Positions 1-8,041 of a stretch of DNA of 64,000 nucleotides are shown piece by piece. This DNA is from Fluviibacter phosphoraccumulans_A (lineage in GTDB: Bacteria > Pseudomonadota > Gammaproteobacteria > Burkholderiales > Rhodocyclaceae): the NCBI GenBank assembly GCA_036287865.1, contig CP126743.1, positions 1,240,001-1,304,000 of the forward strand, given 5' to 3'. A model generated the notes under the pieces. It was not told the DNA's origin. It made no database searches and was given only the letters and a program-made list of their open reading frames with translations. Within the stretch, counting starts at the first letter, position 1, and each line of letters starts with the position of its first letter. A program made the translations under genes and the position numbers.

Positions 1-103
1 ACGAAATTGGCAGCACACGACCCGCTGCCAGGCCGGCCAGCACGATCACAATGGAAATTACCGTTGCAAAGATCGGCCGGTGAATAAAGAAACGGGAAAA
101 CAC
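1..103 (-). CDS. RND efflux permease, N-terminal end only (AcrB/MexB type)
   Basis: Only the first 34 codons lie in the window; the gene runs off the left edge. The start is GTG at 101-103 with an AAGGAAC Shine-Dalgarno at 111-117. The translation begins MFSRFFIHRPIFATV, the hallmark opening of hydrophobe/amphiphile-efflux RND permeases, and runs straight into the first membrane helix. This inner-membrane, proton-driven pump would pair with the adaptor encoded just upstream (13 bp gap, same operon). That adaptor gene carries a frameshift, so pump assembly may be impaired even if this gene is intact. Identity as an RND permease is confident; the substrate and exact subfamily cannot be told from 34 residues. 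Confidence 0.85.
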   Translation of the reverse strand, partial: MFSRFFIHRPIFATVISIVIVLAGLAAGRVLPIS

Positions 104-115
104 GATCAGCGTTCC

Positions 116-1277
116 TTATTTACCAGTCGCGGGCGCATTGGGTGCACTTGCGGGCGGCGCAGCCGGCGCTGGCATCACCACCGCACCAGGCCGGATCTTG
201 ATGATGTTATCCGTAACAATCTGCATACCGGGTTGCAGACCACTCAGAATGATCCAGTCTTTGCCCAACCAGAAACCGGGCTTCACGGGAGTCGGAACGA
301 CTTTGCCACCCTCACCCATGATCCAGACCATATGCCCTTTCTCTGATTGAACCACCGCCGCCTGGGGCACGCGGTAGACGTTCTCTAACGCACCTGTGCT
401 GATGCGGGCACGCAGGAACTGACCGGGCAGCAGAACGCCATCCGGGTTAGCCAGCGTGGCGCGCAGTTGCTGGGTACCGAGTTTCGGGTCGATATAGGAT
501 GCCTGGAAATTGATGACGCCCTTTTCCGGAGGCCTGAATCACTTCAACCGTTGTTTCTGCCGACGGATCAAGTCGACCGCCGGGCAATCCGGCCGTATCG
601 GCATCGGAGAGACAAAAGCGGATCCAGATCGGATTAACCTGATGGATGACAGTGAGCAAACTACCATCACTGCTGGTCGTCATCAGGTTGCCTTCAGAAC
701 GCTGTGCACGACCGGCCACGCCGGCCACAGGTGCCGTGACGGTACACCATTCCAGATTCAGTTTCGCGGCCTTCAGATTGGCCTGAGCCATCTCATCGGC
801 GGAAACGGCGTCATCCATTTCCTTGCGGCTGACAGCCTGCTGCGCATACAACTTTTTCAGGCGAATCGATTCGCGTGCGGTCTGCGTAGCACGCGCCTGA
901 GCCTCTTCTAGTTTGATGCGATACGGGTCCGGATCAATCTGGAACAAGGGTTGACCGGCTTCGACCCGCTGCCCTTCTTCATAAAGACGCTTCACCAGAA
1001 TACCGCCAACACGGGCACGCACTTCGGTTTCCTTGGCGCCTTCCGCCTGGGCCATTACTTCGATCACATTCGGCACCGTCACCGGCTCGGCCACCAACAA
1101 GCTCACCGGGATGGGCGGAGGTGCTTTCGGCATTTTCTGCCAGTAGCTCCAGCCATTCCAGGCAACGATGACCACAAGAAATACCCCGCCCCAGAGCAGC
1201 GTTCGACGACGATGCTGCTGCCATTGCACCTGACAGAATGATTGCGCTTTTTGATACAGCGGCTGCTCGGTCAGCAC
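116..1277 (-). pseudogene. RND efflux periplasmic adaptor (AcrA/MexA family), frameshifted
   Basis: This is the membrane fusion protein linking the RND permease to an outer-membrane channel. The N-terminal part has a basic stretch, then one membrane segment (about residues 25-45), the lipoyl-like half motif around VRARVGG and GQPLFQIDP, and a coiled coil. The reading frame breaks near 515-522, in a GGAAAAGGG tract. Removing one G restores a continuous frame reading GVINFQASYIDPKLGTQQLR, through the beta-barrel and membrane-proximal parts to the stop at 116-118. The start used is GTG at 1277, because TAG lies in frame a few codons upstream; no ATG is available near it. It is first gene of an operon with the permease and diverges from a TetR regulator. 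The lesion is in a homopolymer, so a sequencing error is a real alternative to a true pseudogene. Confidence 0.8.
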
Positions 1278-1335
1278 ACGGAATTTAGGCGCCAGAACGG
1301 CAAGCTGCTAGCTTAACCAGACTTTAATTTGTGAT

Positions 1336-1359
1336 TATATACATTTCCGCATGTATGTA
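1336..1359. promoter_or_regulatory. AcrR-type operator between efflux operon and its repressor
   Basis: The 24 bp at 1336-1359 form a near-perfect inverted repeat with arms TATACAT and ATGTATGTA. From memory it matches the E. coli AcrR box (TACATACATT-N4-AATGTATGTA type) at about 20 of 24 positions. It sits between divergent -10 elements, TATAAT on the plus strand at 1368-1373 and TATAAT on the minus strand at 1339-1334. A bound repressor would therefore block both the efflux operon and its own gene. The -35 regions are weak and overlap the operator. Confidence 0.75.
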
Positions 1360-1424
1360 TATTCACTTATAATTCGCAGGCTTTTCACCCAACTGATTTT
1401 GAACGTCTAGCAAAATTACTCTTC

Positions 1425-2036
1425 ATGGCACGCAAAACTAAAGAAGCCGCGCTTGAAACCCGCGCCCAGATCATTGACGCTGCGCGGCGCGTATTTCATG
1501 CCGAGGGCGTCAATCGCTCAACGCTGGATAAAGTCGCCAAGGCAGCGGGTGTAACACGGGGTGCGGTGTACTGGCACTTTGCCAACAAAGCAGAGATTTT
1601 TCTCGCGGTAAAACAGACCTACACCAGCGAGTTTGATCAGCTTCAAACCCTGCTGACGCCACAGGCAGATGAATCACCTCTGACTGCTCTGGGAAACTAC
1701 CTGAAGGAGCTTTTCACCGCCCTGCTCTCGAACACGGCCGCCAGAGAAACCTACGCAATCATGATGCTGCGTTGCGAGCATGTTGAAGAGTTTGGTGAGG
1801 TGCTACAAATTATTACCGAGCCCTGCACGGACATTCTGGGTGCCTTTGATCGACTCTATCGCGAGGCCTCGGCGCGCCGGGAATTGAAACCCGGCCTCGA
1901 CCCGGCGCTGATGGCGCTCGACACACTGGCCTTTGCCCGCGGCACCTTACGCGCCATCCTTTCCGGTCAGCAAGAGATCTATGGCAAGGCAATCCAGCCT
2001 TTAATCCGGGTACATATCGATCTACGCCGCGCCTGA
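1425..2036 (+). CDS. TetR/AcrR-family repressor of the adjacent efflux operon
   Basis: A 203-residue repressor with an N-terminal helix-turn-helix at about residues 10-57, including the signature TRGAVYWHFANKAEIF. A C-terminal TetR ligand-binding domain of AcrR/TtgR/MtrR type follows. It lies divergent from the RND adaptor and permease genes, and a palindromic operator fills the shared promoter region, so it most likely represses the pump and itself until a toxic ligand binds. The length is normal and no lesion is seen. It has its own terminator just downstream. The subfamily name (acrR, ttgR, mtrR) cannot be fixed from sequence alone. Confidence 0.88.
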   Translation: MARKTKEAALETRAQIIDAARRVFHAEGVNRSTLDKVAKAAGVTRGAVYWHFANKAEIFLAVKQTYTSEFDQLQTLLTPQADESPLTALGNYLKELFTALLSNTAARETYAIMMLRCEHVEEFGEVLQIITEPCTDILGAFDRLYREASARRELKPGLDPALMALDTLAFARGTLRAILSGQQEIYGKAIQPLIRVHIDLRRA

Positions 2037-2042
2037 AATAAC

Positions 2043-2067
2043 AAAGGCGCCGCTATTCGGCGCCTTT
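2043..2067. terminator. Bidirectional terminator between TetR gene and phaR
   Basis: The arms AAAGGCGCCG and CGGCGCCTTT flank a five-base loop, giving a ten-pair GC-rich hairpin with A and T runs at its ends. It lies between two convergent genes and can serve both. Confidence 0.85.
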
Positions 2068-2088
2068 GGTGCAATACAACGCAAACGT

Positions 2089-2592
2089 TTACTTGTTCGG
2101 GGTGATGCCCTGGAACATATTGCGTGCTTGTGTCTGGATCTGGCTCTGCATGTTCTGAACCATCTTCTGGCTCTGATCCATATAGGCCGACATCAGACTC
2201 TGCATCGCTGGTCCCTGATAGGTCAGGAACTGGGACCAGAGGTCGCTGCTATTGCTGTTGCCCTGCATCTTCTTCTGAAAATCCACAAAAGCCGTCATAT
2301 TGGTTTCCAGGTACTGACCCAGCACTGACTGCATGGCGTTGCCATACAAGCGGATCATTTGCGAGAGCACTTCGCTGCTGAAAATCGGCATGCCACCCCT
2401 CTCTTCTTCAAGAATGATTTGCAGCAGAATCGCACGCGTCAGGTCATCACCGGTCTTGGCATCAACGACCTGAAAGTTCTCGTGCTGTAGCACCAGTTCC
2501 TTGATGTCTGCGAGGGTAATGTAAGCGCTAGTGCGCATATCGTACAAACGACGATTGGGATACTTCTTGATCAAACGTTGAGATTCAGTCAT
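2089..2592 (-). CDS. phaR: PHA synthesis repressor PhaR
   Basis: A 167-residue cytoplasmic regulator that binds DNA and polyhydroxybutyrate granules, relieving repression of phasin and PHA genes when polymer accumulates. The N-terminal PHB/PHA accumulation regulator DNA-binding domain is clear (KKYPNRRLYDMRTSAYITL, about residues 9-27). It is followed by the PHB-binding repeats and a Gln/Met-rich amphipathic tail (about residues 90-165) typical of granule association. It lies downstream of phaB on the same strand but is separated from it by a terminator and has its own promoter. The length is normal for the family. Confidence 0.93.
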   Translation of the reverse strand: MTESQRLIKKYPNRRLYDMRTSAYITLADIKELVLQHENFQVVDAKTGDDLTRAILLQIILEEERGGMPIFSSEVLSQMIRLYGNAMQSVLGQYLETNMTAFVDFQKKMQGNSNSSDLWSQFLTYQGPAMQSLMSAYMDQSQKMVQNMQSQIQTQARNMFQGITPNK

Positions 2593-2648
2593 GCACCTAG
2601 CCTTGATACAAAAATCACGAATGTGTTGGACAAAACAGTTTTTCGATA

Positions 2649-2672
2649 TTGCACATTTTGCAACGCATTATA
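2649..2672 (-). promoter_or_regulatory. phaR promoter with a TTGCA-N5-TGCAA palindrome
   Basis: On the minus strand a TATAAT -10 lies at 2672-2667. Just downstream, near the expected transcription start, is a perfect inverted repeat TTGCA-N5-TGCAA at 2649-2663. PhaR proteins are known to bind TGC/GCA-containing sites and to repress their own genes, so this is a good candidate autoregulatory operator. The -35 is poor and overlaps the upstream terminator. The assignment is inferred. Confidence 0.5.
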
Positions 2673-2673
2673 A

Positions 2674-2711
2674 AAGCAAAAACCCCGTGAGTACAACTCG
2701 CCGGGGCTTTC
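2674..2711 (-). terminator. Terminator after phaB
   Basis: The arms CCCCG and CGGGG (2683-2706), with an inner GAGT/ACTC pairing, form a hairpin. Read on the minus strand it is followed by a TTTTT run. It separates phaB from phaR. Confidence 0.75.
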
Positions 2712-2766
2712 AAATCAACAAGATGCAATCAGCATATTGATGCGACTGCATCTCGAGTTTGAACTA

Positions 2767-3513
2767 TTATTGGTAGTATAAACCGCCGTTGATGTTCATG
2801 GTGGCACCCGTAATGAAGCCAGCCAGATCCGAAGCCAGGTAAACGGCAAGACCGGCAATCTCTTCTGGCTTGGCCAGACGCTTCATTGGTACGGTGTCAA
2901 CGATGCTTTGCAGGATGTCTTTACGGATGGCCATAACCATCTTGGTAGCAACGTAACCCGGGGTAATGGCGTTAACAGTAATACCCTTGGTGGCCATTTC
3001 GGCAGCCAGTGCCTTGGTGAAACCGATCACACCGGCCTTGGCAGCCGAGTAATTGGTTTGACCAGCCTGACCCTTAACGCCATTCACCGACGAAATGTTG
3101 ATGACACGGCCCCAGCCCTTTTCAGCCATCTTGGCGGCGAAAGGCTGAGTCACGTTGTAAACGCTGTTCAGGTTGGTGTTAATAACAGCATCCCACTGCC
3201 CCTTGTCCATCTTGGTGAAGAACTTGTCACGGGTAATACCGGCATTGTTTACCAGAACGTCAATCACGCCACCGGCCAGCTTTTCAGCTTCTGCAGCGGC
3301 TGCAACACACGATTCGTAATTGCCGACATCACAGGCAACCGGGATGAAGTTGGTAAAACCTTCAGCCTTTTGCTCGGCCAACCAGGCTTCCTTATCGTCG
3401 AACTCAGGGTGATAAGCGGCAACAACCTTGTAACCAGCCTTATCAAAAGCCTGACAGAAAGCGGTACCGAGACCACCCATGGCGCCGGTGACGAATGCGC
3501 TGTACTGCGACAT
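2767..3513 (-). CDS. phaB: Acetoacetyl-CoA reductase PhaB
   Basis: A 248-residue short-chain dehydrogenase that reduces acetoacetyl-CoA to (R)-3-hydroxybutyryl-CoA with NADPH, the monomer supply step for PHB. Visible motifs are the Rossmann glycine motif TGAMGGLG near the N-terminus, NNAG at about residues 88-91, a catalytic Ser in NISSVNG, and YSAAK with the catalytic Tyr and Lys. The C-terminus INGGLYYQ is close to that of known PhaB proteins. It lies 145 bp downstream of phaC on the same strand, with a stem-loop in the gap. No thiolase (phaA) gene is in the window. It is intact and of normal length. Confidence 0.93.
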   Translation of the reverse strand: MSQYSAFVTGAMGGLGTAFCQAFDKAGYKVVAAYHPEFDDKEAWLAEQKAEGFTNFIPVACDVGNYESCVAAAAEAEKLAGGVIDVLVNNAGITRDKFFTKMDKGQWDAVINTNLNSVYNVTQPFAAKMAEKGWGRVINISSVNGVKGQAGQTNYSAAKAGVIGFTKALAAEMATKGITVNAITPGYVATKMVMAIRKDILQSIVDTVPMKRLAKPEEIAGLAVYLASDLAGFITGATMNINGGLYYQ

Positions 3514-3606
3514 GTAAACATCCTTTCAAATTAAAAAACAAAAATTCAAGCGACAAGACCGGTAGTTAATACCCTGCTCCTGAGTAAGTGTATCCCTTGT
3601 TTTGCC

Positions 3607-3624
3607 GCACCACAACAATGGTGC
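3607..3624. other. Stem-loop in the phaC-phaB spacer
   Basis: A perfect six-pair hairpin has arms GCACCA and TGGTGC around the loop CAACAA, extended by imperfect CCG/CGG and TTTTG/ACAAAA pairing. No U-run follows on the minus strand, so it is not a classical terminator. It may act in mRNA stability or partial attenuation between phaC and phaB. Confidence 0.45.
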
Positions 3625-3658
3625 CGGACAAAACTGGCGCCTTTCAGGGACAACCGAT

Positions 3659-5392
3659 CTATTTCTGGCGTACGTAACGGCCTGGTGCGGGTTCAATCGG
3701 ATTAAAACCCTTGCCGCCCAATGACTTAGGCGCTGTTTTTTCACCGCCCTTGAAATCGGCCAACCAGGCCGACCAGTCGGTCCACCAGCTACCCGGCTTT
3801 TCTTTTGATGAAGCGGCCCATTGCTCGGCATCACCCTTAAGATCGCCATCGACCCAGTAGCTGCGACGATTCTTGCTGGCAGGATTGATCACACCGGCAA
3901 TATGACCACTGGCTCCCAGAACAAAGCGATGCGGTCCCTGCAGCAGACGTGTTACCAGATAGGCGGTTTGCCACGGCACGATATGGTCTTCCCGCGCGGC
4001 GAACAGATAGGTCGGCATATCAAGTCGACCCAGATCAACCGGTTGATCACAGAGCTTGAGCTCGCCCGGCACACGTAGGCGATTTTCCAGATAGGTATTA
4101 CGCAGGTACCAACAGGCCATAGGCCCCGGTAAACCCGTCGAATCGGCGTTCCAGTAGAGAATATCAAAGGCCTGCAGCGTATTACCCAGCAGATAATTGC
4201 CCGACACATAAGGCCAGACCAGATCATTCGGTCGCAAGGACGAGAACATCGTCATGAGTTCCCTGCCCTCAAGCAACCCACCCTTACCAATGGCCGCCTC
4301 ACGTGCGGCGACTGACTGCGCATCAACGAAGATATCAATATCACCGGTATCGACAAAATCGAGCATGGTGGTTAGTAGCGTTAATGAAGCTGCTGGTTTT
4401 TCACCTCTGGCAGCCAGTACCGCCAGGGCTGATGACAGTAGCGTGCCACCAATACAGAAGCCCAGCATATTCATGGTCTTGCTACCGCTGATGGCCTGAA
4501 CGACGGGAATCGCCGAGAACGGGCCCAGTTCCAGGTAATCATCCCAGGTGCGATGCGCATCCTCCTTGCCCGGGTTTTTCCAGGAAACCAGAAATACCGT
4601 GTTACCTGCTTCAACGGCATAACGCACCAGAGAAGACTCCGGCTGCAAATCCATAATGTAGAAGCGATTGATACAGGGTGGCGTAATCAGTAATGGGCGC
4701 TTACCAACCTTGGCTGTCAGCGGCGCGTATTGAATCAGCTGGATCAACTCGTTTTCATAGACCACGGCACCTTCGGTGGTAGCGAGATTTTTGCCCACTT
4801 CAAAGGCCGATTCATCGGAAGTGCTGATCCGGCCTTTAGCCAGATCCCTGAGCAGATTATTAATGCCTTCGGTAATCGACCGGCCGTCCGTCTTCAGGGC
4901 TTTCTGAATGACTTCCGGGTTGGTTGCTGCAAAGTTACTGGGCGACAACGCATCAACAAACTGACTGGTGAGAAAACGGATTCTTGCCGATTCCTTAGTG
5001 TCTTCGCTCGGCAGAATTTCAGCCAGACTATTGAGGAAGCGACTATTCAACACATACGCCTGACGCATGTAATCGTGCACGGGGCTGGAGGACCAGGCGG
5101 CATCGGCAAATCGACGGTCTTTGGCTACACCACTCACGACAGGCGTCGATTCGGCATCTTGCTGATGGTTCAGCATCTGTTGCCACAGCGCCTGATGTTG
5201 CGCCATGAGGTCGTTGACCAGAGGCTGGAATTTTTCGGCGGGTGGCGTCAGAGACCCGATGCCGCGCATCTGATCTTGCGGCAGTTTGTCTTCCAGAAAA
5301 CCGGTGAGCGTTTTGGTAAGTGTTTCTATCTGTTTCGGCAGGTCAGCAATACCCTGCATACCTGGCCAGAATGGATTCTGAAATGACATCAT
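3659..5392 (-). CDS. phaC: Class I poly(3-hydroxyalkanoate) synthase PhaC
   Basis: A 577-residue PHA synthase that polymerises (R)-3-hydroxyacyl-CoA into granule polyester. The lipase-like box GFCIGG places the catalytic Cys at residue 313. The triad is completed by Asp469 in REDHIVPW and His497 in GASGHIAG. The spacing closely follows the well-studied Cupriavidus enzyme (Cys319, Asp480, His508). The N-terminal region carries the PhaC N domain. The length is slightly shorter than, but within, class I. It is followed by phaB and phaR on the same strand. The start at 5392 gives MMSFQNPFWPG; the second Met is an alternative. A ZIP transporter gene ends 6 bp upstream. Confidence 0.95.
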   Translation of the reverse strand: MMSFQNPFWPGMQGIADLPKQIETLTKTLTGFLEDKLPQDQMRGIGSLTPPAEKFQPLVNDLMAQHQALWQQMLNHQQDAESTPVVSGVAKDRRFADAAWSSSPVHDYMRQAYVLNSRFLNSLAEILPSEDTKESARIRFLTSQFVDALSPSNFAATNPEVIQKALKTDGRSITEGINNLLRDLAKGRISTSDESAFEVGKNLATTEGAVVYENELIQLIQYAPLTAKVGKRPLLITPPCINRFYIMDLQPESSLVRYAVEAGNTVFLVSWKNPGKEDAHRTWDDYLELGPFSAIPVVQAISGSKTMNMLGFCIGGTLLSSALAVLAARGEKPAASLTLLTTMLDFVDTGDIDIFVDAQSVAAREAAIGKGGLLEGRELMTMFSSLRPNDLVWPYVSGNYLLGNTLQAFDILYWNADSTGLPGPMACWYLRNTYLENRLRVPGELKLCDQPVDLGRLDMPTYLFAAREDHIVPWQTAYLVTRLLQGPHRFVLGASGHIAGVINPASKNRRSYWVDGDLKGDAEQWAASSKEKPGSWWTDWSAWLADFKGGEKTAPKSLGGKGFNPIEPAPGRYVRQK

Positions 5393-5398
5393 GCTGCC

Positions 5399-6184
5399 CT
5401 ACTTCCCGATAAGGGTCTGAACGACCTGAATTGAAAACACACCTAGAAGAATCATTCCGATCTGCAAGCCGGTGGCTTTAAGCTCCGGGCGCTTATGCAA
5501 TCCCGGAATCAGATCGGCCACCGAAACGTACAACAGGCTGGCCGCTGCCAGTGCCAGCATGGTCGGCACCCAGCCTTCCAGACCGGATAACAATAGATAC
5601 GCAATCAGTGCGCCGGCTAGCGTTGCCACACTCGAAACCACATTGAGCAAAATGGCCTTGAAACGGCTAAAACCCGAATGCAGCAGAATGACAAAATCGC
5701 CGGTTTCCTGAGGGATCTCATGCGCAATGATTGCCAGTGCGGTGACGATACCGACTTCGGTGCTGGCAGAAAAGGCGGCTGCAATCAGAATGCCATCGAC
5801 AAAGTTATGCACGACGTCACCTAAAAGAATCAGCCAGCCGGAAGTCTTTACCCCATGACTATGGGCCGGATGTTCGTGCGCTTCACAGTGACGTTCGTGG
5901 CAATGGCGCCAGAGCACCAGCTTTTCCAGTAGGAAGAAAAACAGAATGCCACCGAGCACGGTGGTAGTGATGTGCTGAACGTTGTCGGCATGTTCAAAGG
6001 CGTGCGGCAGCAAATCCAGAAATACGGCGCCCAGCATGGCGCCAATGGCATAAGACACCAGAATCGGCACGATGCGAGGGTGCGATGCCAGAGAAGCAAG
6101 CCATGAAACGACGACACTAGCGATGGTGCCGGCAAGACACATCAGCACAATCCATGTGATCGGAGAAAAAGTCATAACGGGCAT
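5399..6184 (-). CDS. ZIP family divalent metal transporter
   Basis: A 261-residue inner-membrane protein with about eight membrane segments. The two metal-site motifs of the ZIP family are present: HNFVDG in TM4 and HEIPQE in TM5. A His-rich cytoplasmic loop (about residues 92-110, HCHERHCEAHEHPAHSH) precedes TM4. The likely role is zinc or iron uptake down a gradient. It resembles the gufA/ZupT-like branch rather than a characterised transporter, so the metal is uncertain. It lies 6 bp upstream of phaC, which may share its transcript although the functions are unrelated. Confidence 0.88.
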   Translation of the reverse strand: MPVMTFSPITWIVLMCLAGTIASVVVSWLASLASHPRIVPILVSYAIGAMLGAVFLDLLPHAFEHADNVQHITTTVLGGILFFFLLEKLVLWRHCHERHCEAHEHPAHSHGVKTSGWLILLGDVVHNFVDGILIAAAFSASTEVGIVTALAIIAHEIPQETGDFVILLHSGFSRFKAILLNVVSSVATLAGALIAYLLLSGLEGWVPTMLALAAASLLYVSVADLIPGLHKRPELKATGLQIGMILLGVFSIQVVQTLIGK

Positions 6185-6221
6185 CGGACGTCGTTGAGAA
6201 GTAAAACGATGATTATAAAGC

Positions 6222-6960
6222 TCAGGGCTTGATCCAGATCATGGTCGCCATGCGACCCGTGACCTGATTACGCCTGAAGGAATAGAAACGCTCTGCCTGG
6301 GTATAGGTGCAGCAGCCGCTGGGCGTAATGCTGCTCACCCCCATGCCCTGCAGTTTTGCCGCCGCAATGGCAGGCAGATCAGCCAGCCATTTACCCGTTA
6401 CACCCGGCTTGAAGTACGCTTGATTTATCGGGTTTAGGCCAATAAAGGCTTCACGGACGTTATCACCCACTTCAAAAGCCTCCGGCCCAATCGCCGGCCC
6501 CAGCCAGGCAACGAGATCCTGGGGCAATGCATTAACGCTCGCAGGCATTTTATAAACCATGGCTTCCAGCACACCAGCAGCTAAACCACGCCAACCGGCA
6601 TGTGCCGCACCCACAACACGTGGCCAGCAATACCGGCAGGCAATCGGCCGTCATGACGGCGCAAACCACGCCGGGCACGGTGGTCATTACCGCATCGGCA
6701 TCGATCGATGTGTCAGCTTCTTTGACCGGCAGCTCAAGAACGCGGGTGCCATGCACCTGATTCAGCCAGAGCGGTTGCGCCGGAATGATTTGCAGCAGTT
6801 GATTTCTATTGGCATCAACAGCAGCAGGATCATCGCCTACGTGCTGACCCAGGTTAAAACCGCCATAGGCCACTGGCCCAGTACCTCGGCAGGTTTGCCA
6901 GGCTTCAATACCGGATGGCACAGGCCAATCCGGCACAAAGCCGGGCAAACCCTTAGGCAT
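6222..6960 (-). pseudogene. pgeF: PgeF (YfiH) laccase-domain purine nucleoside phosphorylase-like protein, frameshifted
   Basis: This family (YfiH, formerly multicopper polyphenol oxidase) acts on purine nucleosides or on mis-incorporated L-Ser in muropeptides. The first part ends in AVMTADCLPVLLA, with its conserved Cys. The second part resumes in another frame at RVVGAAHAGWRGLAAG, which carries the conserved metal His. The break lies near 6616-6622. Comparison with the family suggests a small deletion, about 2, 5, 8 or 11 nt, rather than one base. The rest reads normally to GCCTYT, the third ligand region. The start overlaps the end of rluD by 8 bp, the usual rluD-pgeF pairing. It is non-essential, so either decay or a sequencing error is possible. 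Confidence 0.8.
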
Positions 6961-7954
6961 TGTCAGCCAGATCGCGCAGATCGTTGATCAGATCGGCCAT
7001 ATCGGGCGGCGGCTGAACCATCCACTTCATGGCCTCGCCTGTTACCGGATGTATCAGCCCCAGCTGACGTGCGTGCAGCGCCTGGCGCTGAAAATTCGCG
7101 GCCGGTTCAGGCAACTGGTAACGTCTGCCGGCAATATATGTGGTGTCTCCCACCAGGGGGTTTCCCAAAAAGCCCATATGAACACGGATCTGGTGCGTAC
7201 GGCCCGTTTCGAGCACACACTCGACGAGGCTGCAACCGGGATACATTTCCAGCAGTCGGTAATGGGTAATGGCTTCTTTACCCTGGCTGGTGACTGACAT
7301 ACTGGTCCGTAAACGTTGGTCTCTGCCGATCGGGGCATTGACTGTCCCATCCACGCGCGGCACGCCGCACACCACGGCGCGATACAGGCGTTTTACCGTA
7401 CGCGCCTGTAACTGACGCACGAGGTGGGTATGGGCTGTGAGGGTTTTAGCCACCACCATCAAGCCAGACGTGTCTTTATCAAGACGATGGACAATGCCGG
7501 CGCGGGGTAAGTAGGTAAACACCGGGTCATAGGCCAGAAGGCCATTTAACAGGGTTCCCTGCCAGTTGCCAGCCGCCGGGTGCACCACCAGACCGGCTGG
7601 CTTGTTGATCACGAGGATGTGCTCATCTTCATAAACCACATGCAGATCCATGAGTTCCGGCAAAAAGGTACCGGCCTCAGCCTCGGTCTGTACCTGATCC
7701 ACCCTTACAGAGAGATTTTCGCTGCCATAGATCTTGTGCTTAGGCTCCAGCACCGGATTGCCATCGACCATAACACGACCGGCCTTAATCCATTGCTGCA
7801 GGCGGTTACGGGAGTGCTCGGGCATCATATCGGCCAGCACCTGATCTAGGCGCCCGCCCTGAGTGGCGACCGTGATATCATCACCACTATTGTCTTCTAG
7901 GTCATCAAACGCTTCTGGCGTGTCGATGCCTTCGGGGTAAGGCTGCGTTTTCAT
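6953..7954 (-). CDS. rluD: 23S rRNA pseudouridine(1911/1915/1917) synthase RluD
   Basis: A 333-residue enzyme that isomerises three uridines in helix 69 of 23S rRNA. An S4 RNA-binding domain spans about residues 33-90. The catalytic domain follows, with the family motif HRLDKDTSGL containing the catalytic Asp, then the RluA-type segment GRTHQIRVH. The N-terminus has an acidic extension (EAFDDLEDNSGDD). It is divergent from bamD, a very common betaproteobacterial arrangement, and overlaps pgeF downstream. It is intact and of normal length. Confidence 0.95.
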   Translation of the reverse strand: MKTQPYPEGIDTPEAFDDLEDNSGDDITVATQGGRLDQVLADMMPEHSRNRLQQWIKAGRVMVDGNPVLEPKHKIYGSENLSVRVDQVQTEAEAGTFLPELMDLHVVYEDEHILVINKPAGLVVHPAAGNWQGTLLNGLLAYDPVFTYLPRAGIVHRLDKDTSGLMVVAKTLTAHTHLVRQLQARTVKRLYRAVVCGVPRVDGTVNAPIGRDQRLRTSMSVTSQGKEAITHYRLLEMYPGCSLVECVLETGRTHQIRVHMGFLGNPLVGDTTYIAGRRYQLPEPAANFQRQALHARQLGLIHPVTGEAMKWMVQPPPDMADLINDLRDLADNA

Positions 7955-7972
7955 TGTGCGTAGTCTATCGTT

Positions 7973-7990
7973 TTCAGGCCATTCAGGCCA
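7973..7990. repeat. Two tandem 9-bp repeats in the rluD-bamD promoter region
   Basis: TTCAGGCCA occurs twice back to back in the 87 bp divergent region. It may be a regulator site or chance; nothing else in the gap suggests a function. Confidence 0.35.
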
Positions 7991-8041
7991 TTTTTTAGGT
8001 GAGTTTCGGGCGCCAAACCCACGCTTATTTCACAAAAAAGC

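Noticed and set aside
2908..3534. Plus-strand 208-codon open frame
   Set aside because: Antisense to phaB, whose motifs are all present on the other strand.
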